From Euperipatoides rowelli (lineage: Eukaryota > Onychophora > Udeonychophora > Euonychophora > Peripatopsidae): a DNA stretch of 12,022 nucleotides. The notes under the pieces were generated by a model. That model saw only the letters and a program-made list of their open reading frames with translations. It had not been told where the DNA came from and did no database searches. Location: assembly GCA_003024985.2 (NCBI GenBank), contig PXIH01S0023847.1; one strand, given 5' to 3'. Shown piece after piece: positions 1 to 8,160 of the stretch. Position 1 is the stretch's first letter; each line of letters starts with the position of its first letter. Made by a program: the position numbers and the translations under genes.

Positions 1-60
1 TAAACTTAACTATTTTTCAAGAAAAAAAATGTATACAGTTTGTACAGTATATATTATTTA

Positions 61-83
61 CTGTATATTAATATAATATACAG
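61..83. repeat. Perfect short palindrome (9-bp arms)
   Basis: CTGTATATT at 61-69 is the exact reverse complement of AATATACAG at 75-83, with a 5-base A/T spacer. Related TACAGTATAT/ACTGTATATT words lie just upstream (about 42-60). In DNA this A+T rich such palindromes arise easily, so I assign no function. It could be the edge of a decayed foldback element that continues outside the window. Confidence 0.5.
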
Positions 84-104
84 CAAATGTGTGTGATGGA
101 GACA

Positions 105-153
105 AGGGGTCAAATAAAGCACTTTGACCCCTCTTGTTAAAATTAGAGGGGTC
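105..153. repeat. 10-bp perfect inverted repeat plus a third copy of its core
   Basis: AGGGGTCAAA at 105-114 pairs perfectly with TTTGACCCCT at 123-132 across an 8-base loop. The word AGGGGTCA recurs in direct orientation at 146-153. The G/C-containing arms stand out against the surrounding A/T sequence. There is no T-run or coding context that would make it a terminator in the bacterial sense. It could be a relic transposon end or a chance stem, and I cannot choose between them. Confidence 0.5.
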
Positions 154-180
154 AGTTGACTCCCTGTTTCCACCGTCCAT

Positions 181-830
181 GGGATAGATAATACATTTTA
201 AGTTTCTTTGATTTTGATAGATTTGTAAAAAATTTTTAATATTTCTCTTATTATTTTTTAATTATCCAATTCCGATGAGATTAAATTAATTTATGCATAT
301 CACATTATCACAACAAGGGTTATTGCATAAGCAAATGAGACGTTGACAACTGGACAATCTATTGATATACTTTTACGACTTCTATCATCTTTTCCCTTCT
401 TATTATTGATTTCAAGAATAATTTGATCAAGGAAAAAAATGTTTAATTCATTTTTGAAATAATATTCAGATGTCTACTTCCTGTTTAGATCATTTAAATC
501 TGTCTTTTCTTGTGAATTGATATATGCGCATAGAAATCTTGAGTTGAGACAGCAATGTTTCAGGTAGGGACTGTTGAACTTTTGGAAAATGGATATCCGT
601 TGATATAATTTCTTTTTTAATTTCATATTACTTCCTCCAGAATGCTTCTTATTGATCTGGGCCATGCTTGGAGTGAAAATATATCTTTTTTAAAAGTTAT
701 CTTATTTAGATGGGTCAATTATGTAATAATTAGAATATTTCTCCTCTATCCAGTGGTCCTTAAAGTTTACATAGTCAAGATACCTTGAAAATGAGTTATT
801 TTTGTGGACCTTTTTAACCTCAGGGTGTGG
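181..830. other. A+T-rich DNA, no supported feature
   Basis: I see no recognisable coding segment, RNA gene or repeat here. A 63-codon minus-strand open frame at 474-665 is Lys/Asn/Leu-rich, shows no motif I recognise, and is no longer than expected by chance in this composition. Confidence 0.5.
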
Positions 831-862
831 CCCCCTCCCCATTCAAGAGATGGGGGGGGGGG
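831..862. repeat. C-run/G-run hairpin
   Basis: Five C, a T and four C (831-840) are followed by an 11-base loop (841-851) and then exactly eleven G (852-862). The two runs can pair as a nearly continuous C/G stem with one T-G wobble. This is a strong hairpin in otherwise A/T-rich DNA and is likely to be unstable in replication and error-prone in sequencing. No gene is associated with it. Confidence 0.6.
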
Positions 863-965
863 TCTTCCACCTGCATTTTTTTAATTTTAGCAAATTATGC
901 AATTTTTAGCTATTTTGATTATGAAAAATATATAATTGCCTGTCATAGAATGGATCTTAACAGTC

Positions 966-1454
966 CCAATTATTACTCGTAAGCCTCTCAATTATTACTC
1001 GCAACTCTCTCAATTATTACTCTTAACCCTCTCTCTCAATTATTACTCTTAACTCTCTCTCTCAATTATTACTCATAACTCTCAATTATTACTCATAACT
1101 CTCTCAATTATACTCATAACTCTATTACTTTAACTCTCAATTATTACTCATAACTCTTTCAATTATTACTTGTAACTCTCTCAATTATAACTCGTAACTC
1201 TATTATTACTCACAACTTTCTCAATTATTACTCGCAACTCTCTCAATTATTACTCATCATAACTCTCTCAATTATTGCTTATAACTTTCTCAATTATTAT
1301 TCATAACTCTCACAATTATTATTGTAACTCTCTCAATTATAACTCATAACTCTATTAGTACTTTAACTCTCAATTATCACTCAACTCTCTCAATAACTCA
1401 TAACTCTATCTATTATTATTTTAACTCTCAAATATTACTCATAACTCTCTCAAA
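966..1454. repeat. Degenerate ~20-bp minisatellite, almost free of G on the plus strand
   Basis: About two dozen imperfect tandem copies of a unit close to CTCTCAATTATTACTCATAA run through this stretch. Copies differ by substitutions (CATAA, CGTAA, CGCAA), added or lost TC dinucleotides and lost internal bases, so the period wanders around 19-24. A longer variant reading roughly ACTCATAACTCTATTACTTT followed by AACTCTCAA recurs near 1112-1139, 1342-1372 and 1396-1430. That points to a higher-order arrangement produced by duplicating blocks of units. The plus strand has only nine G in about 490 bases, so the strands are strongly asymmetric. It ends where CTCTCAAAACAAC departs from the unit. 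Confidence 0.9.
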
Positions 1455-1688
1455 ACAACAAAATCAAATAATTTGATAAAATTCATCTTCCTAAATTATT
1501 CACTATCATCACAACCAAAAATAGCATATGTTTAGATCTATAACATTATTTGAAATGGATGCAATCAGTGACGGCTGATAAAAACAGGCACAGTCCATCA
1601 GAATAAAAAATAAAAATAGATACTGTATATTATTTTTTTATTAGTTTGAATAAAAGTTAATTTTTTAAACAAAAACTACTGAAATTTC

Positions 1689-1692
1689 TTAA
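1689..1692. repeat. TTAA, left putative target-site duplication
   Basis: This TTAA directly precedes the left inverted-repeat end AGGTC and matches the TTAA following the right end at 2319-2322. The alternative is that it belongs to the inverted repeat itself, since TTAA is its own reverse complement and so cannot distinguish the two readings. Confidence 0.55.
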
Positions 1693-2318
1693 AGGTCATA
1701 TGTAACAGATTTTTAATTTTTTTTTATTATTGATTTTCAAAGATTTTTTATAAAAAAAAATATCCACCAGAAAAATAATTAAAAAAAAAAAAGTTATTTA
1801 CAATTCAATTTTTAAAATAATTTTCTTTAGCTCCTCCTTCTTAAAACAACATTATTCACTGTACACACCAGGGGAAATATTTTGTGGCATCATAGGCTAG
1901 AAATGAATAGAGCTTGCTATAGAATATTTGCTACATTTGTCAGCTTAAAGCTGAAAATCATATGGTCTAAATGTTTAAATACTTGTAAAAAATCATTATC
2001 AAATTCATCATTTGTGCTCTTATGGTCCAATTTGTTTTTTTTTTAAATCAAAATGACCTTTAATACAAGTTTAACATACCTCCATTTACATGTTAAATCA
2101 TTACAAAAAAAAAAGAGCTGTAGAAAGCCTTTTGTCATCAAATAATCTCAAACCAAAAATATGAAAGCTTCAATTTGTAATATCAGACAAAGGATAGCAA
2201 AAATCTTAATTTTATCTTTTAAATAACTTTTTTTATGCATTTTAAATTATTTTTTTTCCAGTGAATTTTTTTAATAGTAATTTGAAAATCAATAATAAAA
2301 ATCCATTACATTCGACCT
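1693..2318. mobile_element. Non-autonomous foldback/MITE-like DNA element, 626 bp
   Basis: The left end starts AGGTCATATGTAAC and the right end, read on the minus strand, starts AGGTCGAATGTAAT. Both arms continue through GATTTTT, ATTATTGATTTTCAAA, an A-rich stretch, a CAG/CTGG word and AAAGTTATTTA. This gives imperfect terminal inverted repeats of about 110 bp each (about 1693-1803 and 2220-2318), with an ~11-base T-rich insertion in the left arm. TTAA sits immediately outside both ends. The ~415-bp centre holds no open frame that looks like a transposase, so mobilisation would need a transposase supplied elsewhere. A TTAA target is characteristic of the piggyBac superfamily, but the AGGTC terminus is not the usual CCC-type piggyBac end, so the superfamily is left open. 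The arms have diverged from each other, which suggests an old insertion. Confidence 0.7.
1941..1953. repeat. Small palindrome inside the foldback element
   Basis: CAGCTT and AAGCTG pair perfectly around a single A in the centre of the 1693-2318 element. It may be only a chance palindrome. Confidence 0.4.
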
Positions 2319-2322
2319 TTAA
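2319..2322. repeat. TTAA, right putative target-site duplication
   Basis: It follows the right inverted-repeat end GACCT and matches the TTAA at 1689-1692. Confidence 0.55.
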
Positions 2323-2335
2323 TGTTTACATCTAA

Positions 2336-2350
2336 AATATATATATATAT
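2336..2350. repeat. Short (AT)n microsatellite
   Basis: About seven AT dinucleotides lie a few bases outside the right end of the TTAA-flanked element. This is ordinary simple sequence. Confidence 0.7.
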
Positions 2351-3340
2351 GTTATTTTTTAATATCACTTCTTAACACTATAAAATAGAAATAACTATTT
2401 ATTTTCTATGCTAACATTAATATAGTTTACTAGCATTTTTCTTTTATAATAGTATATTTGTAGCTGTGCATGCGCACTCACAGAAGTGGGTGGCACCAAA
2501 GTTAATTTTGACTGTTCAACGTCACAATTCATATTCTTGTTGTATGAGAAGAAATCTTAAGAAAAAACTGCTATATCTTGGGGCAATGAATTCTGTGCCC
2601 AATCATATATTTTTGTGATGACAGACTAACTTTTTAAGTCATTTTTTTTAAATAACTCCTTCACCTTGCTTATTTCTAGTCTTATAATGGTGTTTAAATC
2701 TTTTCTCTTGGCAATTAAAGTTACATTAGTTTTTCAGTTTTACTTAAGTTTTTTTTTTATAAAGAAAGTTAAAATTTTTTTCCATCTTAAAGTAAAAGAC
2801 CTTCAGTAATTATTTTTAAAAAGATGTAGGGTCTGATGATTTACTAATTTCCNACCGTAAGTCTATTTTGAGTAATTTTCATTATGCATATTATTGTCTA
2901 AAATTGTCCTACATGTTTATTTATTATATATTAAAATGTAATCATCAAGCATTCGCCAACAATTGAACTGTCACTAATTACTGTTATAATCTTTAACTAC
3001 ACAAGATATCATTGTTAAAAGATTTAGGATTAATATAATAACAGAATGTATGTTCTGTCAAAAGAGGAAATGGCAGACAATGTATTATTTCAATGTTATT
3101 ACTTTTTGCAAAAAAGAACTAAAATGTCAACTATTATTAATTATATGTTGCAAGATACTAACCTTCTCCATCTATGTGAATATTTAAGATCAAAGCATAT
3201 ATGATTAAAATTAGTTTTAATGGTAAGCTTTAATGCTTAATTTTTATATTTTTAAGAATATCTTTACATCTCGGAGACCAAAATTAATTTAGTGGGAAAC
3301 TTNGAATTTGTAACGGCCGAATGAGCAATGAGTTATAAAA
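2351..3340. other. A+T-rich DNA, no supported gene
   Basis: No coding segment is recognisable. Single undetermined bases sit at 2853 and 3303. The only compositional relief is near 2465-2500, where a TGTGCATGCGCAC word is followed by a GGTGGCACCA word. The first is one mismatch from an NRF1-type site, but with no transcript or ORF attached I do not call a promoter. Confidence 0.5.
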
Positions 3341-3343
3341 GCA

Positions 3344-3354
3344 GGGGGGGGGGG
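3344..3354 (+). repeat. 11-base G run
   Basis: Eleven consecutive G are followed by a purine-only GAGAGATGGAGAGAAAGATAG-type stretch. It is the second of three 11-G runs in the window (852-862, 3344-3354, 3748-3758). The exact length may be affected by sequencing slippage. Confidence 0.8.
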
Positions 3355-3513
3355 AGAGATGGAGAGAAAGATAGAATAGGAGCCTTTTCCAATTAAGAGT
3401 TAAAAATTAAATAATTAAACTCAAGGAGAAAAAGAGTTAACAATGAATTTAGGAAACTGAAATAATAATAATGCTTTTCCTAATAGAACCTAGGCAAGAG
3501 TTTACTTTCCGGA

Positions 3514-3538
3514 CCCCCCTCCCCCACCCACCCACCCC
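3514..3538 (-). repeat. C-rich tract; G-quadruplex-type motif on the minus strand
   Basis: C runs of 6, 5, 3, 3 and 4 are each separated by one base (T, A, A, A). On the minus strand this is five G runs with single-base loops, the pattern known to give very stable parallel G-quadruplexes. The plus strand would suit an i-motif. It stands alone in A/T-rich DNA with no adjacent gene, so any regulatory role is unproven. Confidence 0.7.
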
Positions 3539-3743
3539 AAGATGGTTGCCCCAATTAGCATTAGAATATTAAATCTAGAGAACAAAGCACTGCTTTGAAT
3601 GCAAAAAGGATAGGGTCCGTAAACATGAATATTTCTCTTACATTTTTCTCACTAAAAACCAGGGATTAACTATATGTTTTACATAAGCGGACCAATCCTT
3701 CGAATTGGAAATGAAATGATCATCTTCTTAATTGGTCCATCTT

Positions 3744-3761
3744 GGGAGGGGGGGGGGGCGG
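3744..3761 (+). repeat. G-rich tract with an 11-base G run
   Basis: GGG, an A, eleven G (3748-3758), then CGG. It interrupts a 61-codon plus-strand open frame (3674-3859) and adds a Gly-rich stretch there. That frame shows no other protein-like feature and I do not call it a gene. Confidence 0.75.
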
Positions 3762-3836
3762 AAAGCAAACTCTTCTCAGAACCTGAGAGCATGAGCACAG
3801 AAAAGAAGAGAGAAAAAGTTTTCCTGAAGATAAGAG

Positions 3837-4079
3837 TTACGCTGAAATTCCACTCTTAAAGTCTGTGTCACATGAAATTATTTTTCTTCCTGCTATTGTC
3901 AAGCCACAGCCGGACGATTGACACTCATATATAGCTGAAGTCCCAACAATGAATCTGATGCTTCTCTGAATCAAGCCTCTGCCTGATGGAATGAAATATC
4001 TGGGACGATTAACCTTCACCTTCTTATTTGCAGGTAAAAATGTTCTTATAGTGATAAAGTGAATTAAAGTTACATTCAA
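3837..4079 (-). CDS. Unrecognised small ORF, faint sushi/CCP-like pattern, doubtful
   Basis: An 80-codon minus-strand open frame in the least A+T-rich part of the window. I do not recognise the protein. Residues from about 46 to the end read VGTSAIYECQSSG, then a Leu, a Gly and IISCD before FKSG. This loosely follows the second half of a complement-control (sushi) module, V-G-x-x-x-x-Y-x-C...G...C. Against it, the spacing between the two Cys is about three residues longer than usual, the expected first Cys near NRPRYFIP is absent, no Trp follows, and there is no signal peptide. An exon is conceivable because minus-strand AG dinucleotides follow a short pyrimidine stretch near 4030, but no good donor is obvious. 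It is most likely a chance ORF or an old exon relic. Confidence 0.12.
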   Translation of the reverse strand: MNVTLIHFITIRTFLPANKKVKVNRPRYFIPSGRGLIQRSIRFIVGTSAIYECQSSGCGLTIAGRKIISCDTDFKSGISA

Positions 4080-5840
4080 ATTTTGAGTTTAATAAAACCT
4101 GTGCTAAGAAAGAACCGATTTTTATATAGAGCCGCAAAAACGGTCCAACACCATAATCAAAACCACAACAGACTTAATTCCTCTTGACGATAGTTATTAA
4201 TGTTTGTTTTGATATTTATTAAAGTATTCTTATTTTATATATTTTGTCTTTCCAGCTTTAATATTATGTTGTCCTTAGGTTCCTTAATCCTATTTCTCAA
4301 TTGCAGCCAACACAGGAGAAACTTTAGTGTCATGATGGGAAAAATATTATAGTTTTAGAATTTATTATATTATTTAATAGCTATCATTTCCTGCCAATGT
4401 AAATTTTTGTTGGAGACTTTATACAGTAAATTATTAGTTTATAATTGGTAATATCTTTCCCTATATTAATAATGTGTGTGCATTGTTTCGCCAGTGCAAA
4501 TAAAGATTGCAATTTGGGTTTGTGCAGAATTACATTTTTTTATGTAATCTCTTTTCATGTTTTGAATTTGATTTTATTAAACTGAAAAATGACTAAAAAC
4601 CTATTACAATCCAGTTATGTTTTTGAATATTTAATAATTATAACCTTTGTTGTAGGATGAGAAAATGAAATGCTTTATTCCACAGTGGCCTAGTTAAAGT
4701 TTCAATTTTTTTTGACAATCAATGTTTGATTAGGAAAAAAGAAAAGGAAATAATATGTTGGTTGATTAGAATGAAATTGAGAATGTATAAAATGTAAAAA
4801 AGTAAGATATGAAACGAGGAGGACAAGTGCTGACCTTTGCGGTGTAAAGATTATGATTAAAATGCTTCTTAGCTAACATAGATCTATAGAACTATTTTAT
4901 TTTGCCTGTATGCCTCTATATTCTCATCTGATCTATTCAAACTTGATGGAAGATTTGTAATGTAATGACCAACCAGATGGAAAGCATCTATGGTAGGTTA
5001 AATATTTTAAGTACGATATAATAAACATTTAATATTGCATTTAACAGCCATGAACTAGAACTTTTATTTATGATTGTCTGTGTGTGTGAAATTAGGAGTC
5101 AGTTTGGCAAGTAAATGGTATGTTTAGTTATTTTATTATAATGTTTTGTAATGTCTGAGTTAAACAGTGGAGTATATTGGTTAGGAGGAGAAATGGAGGA
5201 AACAATAAAAAGATTACATCAAGTAAAGATTATAAATTGTAAAAATCAAAGTGAAGGGTAAACAAGGGTTAATATGCATAAATAGATATATTAACAAAAA
5301 TGTGATGTTAAATATAGTAAGTCTGTGCACATGACAAAACGATGGAAGAAGATAATAATAAATGAACGAAATGAACGGGCAAAGAACTCAAGATGCTTTC
5401 CTCATCTCCATTTTGATAATAAGAAATAAATATTATTAGCCGAAAACGGAAATGTGTCCCCATTCCTGATTCTCATGGAATGCCCGTTATTATAGTAGAG
5501 ATACTCCTGAGACTATTCTGCAAAGGAAAGAATCGGTAGTGTATCACCATGAATAAATTATCCTTTTCCCTGATCAGGTAAAAACTATCGAGTTAACTTT
5601 GAAAGTCATATTAACAAATTCACTGACAATTAATATTACAAGAATACACACTCAAACGCTTTCATATTTCCAATACAAGTGACAATCCTCAATTAATTCC
5701 CTTTGCTTGAGTTATCCAACTTAAATCAAAATTAAAGTTTTTAATATTCTTTTATTCATACCTCTTGTATTTCTGTTCCACTGTTTTCCTTAGTATAAGT
5801 AAAGCTTAATCACATTTTTATTTCAGCTAGAAATAGTGGG
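4080..5840. other. A+T-rich DNA, no supported feature
   Basis: No protein-like reading frame, RNA gene or repeat array is visible. Scattered pyrimidine-tract-plus-CAG words resembling 3' splice sites occur, for example the plus-strand TTTGTCTTTCCAG near 4244-4256 and a minus-strand TTCTTTCCTTTGCAG opposite about 5518-5532. The sequence after the latter runs into a stop after 14 codons in its longest frame, so no exon is called. This stretch could be intronic. Confidence 0.45.
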
Positions 5841-5845
5841 TAGTA

Positions 5846-5910
5846 AATTGTAGTGGTGATGAGAAAGATTTGCTTCCTCATTAAAGCTCCCACGTAACAC
5901 CACTACAGTT
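5846..5910. repeat. Stem-loop with 13-bp arms
   Basis: AATTGTAGTGGTG (5846-5858) pairs with CACCACTACAGTT (5898-5910) with one G-T wobble. A smaller ATGAG/CTCAT pairing (5859-5863 with 5877-5881) is nested inside. The flanks do not show a clear target-site duplication. It may be a miniature foldback relic or a chance structure. I see no sign of a microRNA-type extended duplex. Confidence 0.45.
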
Positions 5911-6841
5911 TAATGTCTTATCTGTATATAAGATCAATTTTTGTGATTTTATTTCTTTTCCTCCAGTCTTTAAAGTTTTTCAAAAGTTAAAATTTGATAG
6001 TGGATATTTATTTAACCAATTTGGTTTTAACTTGTTATTTTCCATTAGCAGATAGTACATTCCTTGTCTTCTTAAAAAAGCACGCTAAAGGTTCATTTAT
6101 ACTGCTTTGGAAAACTTCGGAACAAATCAACATTCCATTTTAATCTGTCTCATAAAGAGATATGTACCTAAATTTGTTGATAGCTTTCTGCAACCAATGA
6201 AATTGCTCTATACAATAGCCAATAATATTTCTCTTCTTATTTCCAACAGTTTTTATAGTCATTAGTTTTAAGCATCAAAATGAATTCTAACTAACCTTTA
6301 GTATTGTGAACACTTTTAGTCTATATACTGCTTTATGAAAATCCATTTTCAAAGACGAATGTTTTCAGACTGAATCAATTAGACAAGATCAAAAGTGTGC
6401 CCTACCCTAGTATAAAACCTACGTTATGATTAGTTCAACGTCTAAATGAGTTGAAAAACAAATGGATCATTATGTGTAAATATTAGATTTTTCTATATAA
6501 TTACAGATGATGATGAGTACAAAGTAGTCTATGCGGTGTAATTTCAATTTGTTTTATTACATCTAATTTTGTACTGAATAAGTATAGCAATGTTTCCACT
6601 TTTTCTCACATGTAATAATTTTTTTAATAGTACAAAGAAGTAAAAAATTACATTCCATATTTAATATTGGTGTAGTAAGTGCTATTGTCTGAGAAGTAAA
6701 TGAATAGTGATTAATGGGAATCCATTTATAGAAACTACAATATATTTATGGTCAAATATTAATATTTTAAGATGCTTTCATCATCTTTAGTTAAAGATTA
6801 ACCTTGTGACTGGTTGCATGGAGTTACTCTCATATTCGGAG
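5911..6841. other. A+T-rich DNA, no supported feature
   Basis: I see no reading frame with protein character, no RNA gene and no repeat array here. Confidence 0.5.
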
Positions 6842-6911
6842 ACCAGATTACTGTTAGGCTGGATTTTACTGTTATGCGGAATATTAAAATTCAACATAAC
6901 AGTAATCTGGT
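6842..6911. repeat. Foldback with two competing hairpins
   Basis: ACCAGATTACTGTTA (6842-6856) is the exact reverse complement of TAACAGTAATCTGGT (6897-6911). In addition ACTGTTATG (6868-6876) is the exact reverse complement of CATAACAGT (6895-6903). The right arm can therefore pair with either partner but not both. It may be a very short foldback transposon relic or a partial duplication in which the ACTGTTA word was copied. There is no gene beside it. Confidence 0.65.
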
Positions 6912-7053
6912 AAATTATAACCCTTCTTATTCTCAACACTTACCATGACCATAAATTTTCATACCAACTGTGAATAGAAAGCCTTGATAGTGGTGATCTG
7001 TATATCGAGTTCTGAACTTATGTTTAACCGAGGTAGCCAATTGTTTAACCACC

Positions 7054-7118
7054 CAACACACAGTGTCTTCTCTTGAGGATTCATGATTACTAAGTGGTTA
7101 TGCAAGCCATGTGTTTAT
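7054..7118 (+). repeat. Direct repeat, copy A (102-bp period)
   Basis: CAACACACAGTGTCTTCTC followed by TTGAGGATTCATGATTACTAAG and GTGGTTATGCAAGCCATGTG matches copy B at 7157-7220, differing by a handful of substitutions. Equivalent bases are 102 apart. The ~38 bases between copies (7119-7156) are not obviously repeated, so this may be two monomers of a ~102-bp tandem repeat or two separated direct repeats. Confidence 0.8.
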
Positions 7119-7156
7119 CCAGAGGTGGCACCACTTGTCCCATGTGTATGACCAGT

Positions 7157-7220
7157 AACACACTGTGCCTTCTCTTGAGGATTCACGATTACTGAGTGAT
7201 AATGCAAGACTTGTGTTGAT
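7157..7220 (+). repeat. Direct repeat, copy B (102-bp period)
   Basis: Second copy of the sequence at 7054-7118, sharing CTTCTCTTGAGGATTCA, GATTACT and TGCAAG blocks. It ends about 110 bases upstream of where RT homology begins. Confidence 0.8.
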
Positions 7221-7330
7221 TATATAGATGAATAAACACATAATAATAATAAGTACTCAACTCTCACCTCTACTCTCAAATAACTGAATTAACAGCAAAG
7301 TACCTAAAATTTAATATTTCACTTTGATGT

Positions 7331-8144
7331 CAGGCAATTAAAATGTGTTTAAACATTTTTGGTATGTGGTTGACATAGCCATTCTAACGCCAAGTAAGGC
7401 CGAATTGGAAATAGCCTTGCTAAAGATTAATATAAGTGGAACACAATACAGATTGAAAATCAATATAGGAAAGACAAAAACACTAGTGATTGGTAACAAA
7501 GGAAACATTAAATGCAACAATGAAATGGAAGGAAAAAGTAGAACAGGTGAAGGAATTTACATATTTGGACAGCTTGATAACAGAAGATGAATCACAGAAG
7601 AAATCCGAACAAGGATAGGAATGGAAAAAATCTGCATTTTGGAAACAAAAAAAAAAACTTCTAAGAAGAGACATTAACAAACATTTAAAATTGGAGATGT
7701 TAAAATGCTATGTTTGGTCAGTTTTCTTATAAGGATCTACGACTTGGACCTTAACCAAAGAATTGGAAAAAAAGATCATTGCTTTTGATATCTGATGTGC
7801 AAGAAGAATGTTGAAAATAAAATGGACAGATATGATCAGACATGAGGAAGTGTGGAAAAGATGGGGAGGTGGTTATAGTCTTTTGGATGAAGTAATGAAG
7901 AGGAAGTGGAAACATGCTGGGCATGTCTTGAGAGAATCTGCAGGAATTAGACTAGTAACAAAAATTAAGGGATGAACAGAAAAGTAAAAAAAAAAGAAGA
8001 GGAAGGCCAAGAAGAAAATGGTTAGTTGACCTTAAGGACTGGGCCAACAGCAGGCAATTCACTGTATTAAAGAGAAGAGCTCAAGATAGAGATCTTTGGC
8101 GATCCATGAACGTGAACATCCGCCTCGGAGAACACACCCAATGA
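7331..8144 (+). pseudogene. 3' end of an RTE-like non-LTR retrotransposon (LINE), broken RT
   Basis: This is the C-terminal part of a LINE reverse transcriptase that once copied element RNA into the genome. The catalytic YxDD box is at 7363-7374 and now reads YVVD, so one catalytic Asp is lost. It is followed by the conserved LKINIGKTKTLVIGN block, then FTYL, EEIRTRIGM, KLLRRDIN, LKCYVWSV, TWTLTKELEKK, ARRMLK, WTDMIRHEEVW, KRKWKHAGHVLR, RGRPRRKWLVDLKDWA and AQDRDLWRSM before a stop at 8142-8144. Homology jumps frame near 7535, 7590, 7628 and 7970-7995. TAA at 7730 replaces the Tyr of the usual LYG, and TGA at 7793 replaces a Trp. The endonuclease and RT N-terminus are missing, as in typical 5' truncation. 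The C-terminal motif order is that of the RTE clade (BovB-like). The element is dead. The open frame 7345-7590 is its first in-frame piece. Confidence 0.9.
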
Positions 8145-8160
8145 TGAAACTCTTTTTATT
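8145..8160 (+). other. Probable LINE tail
   Basis: TGATGAAACTCTTTTTATT begins at the RT stop codon (8142). RTE-clade elements have very short 3' regions that often end in short repeats such as TGA units, and the ATGATGA here fits loosely. I found no convincing target-site duplication pairing this end with the truncated 5' end, so the exact boundary is uncertain. Confidence 0.3.

Noticed and set aside
474-665. 63-codon minus-strand ORF
   Set aside because: Lys/Asn-rich with no motif. Length is expected by chance, and there is no context.
966-1454. Repeat array as a CRISPR
   Set aside because: Units are contiguous and degenerate with no spacers, and the genome is eukaryotic in character.
2465-2530. 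NRF1-like TGTGCATGCGCA word followed by CGTCAC, a possible promoter
   Set aside because: One mismatch from consensus, and no ORF or exon downstream. A single site is too weak.
3674-3859. 61-codon plus-strand ORF
   Set aside because: Runs through an 11-G homopolymer and has no recognisable motif. The length of that run is itself uncertain.
5460-5535. Minus-strand exon suggested by a TTCTTTCCTTTGCAG acceptor-like sequence
   Set aside because: The frames after it close within at most 14 codons and no donor or protein similarity is visible.
7338-7680. Two minus-strand ORFs (7338-7520 and 7483-7680)
   Set aside because: They are antisense shadows of the plus-strand LINE RT, which has clear family motifs.
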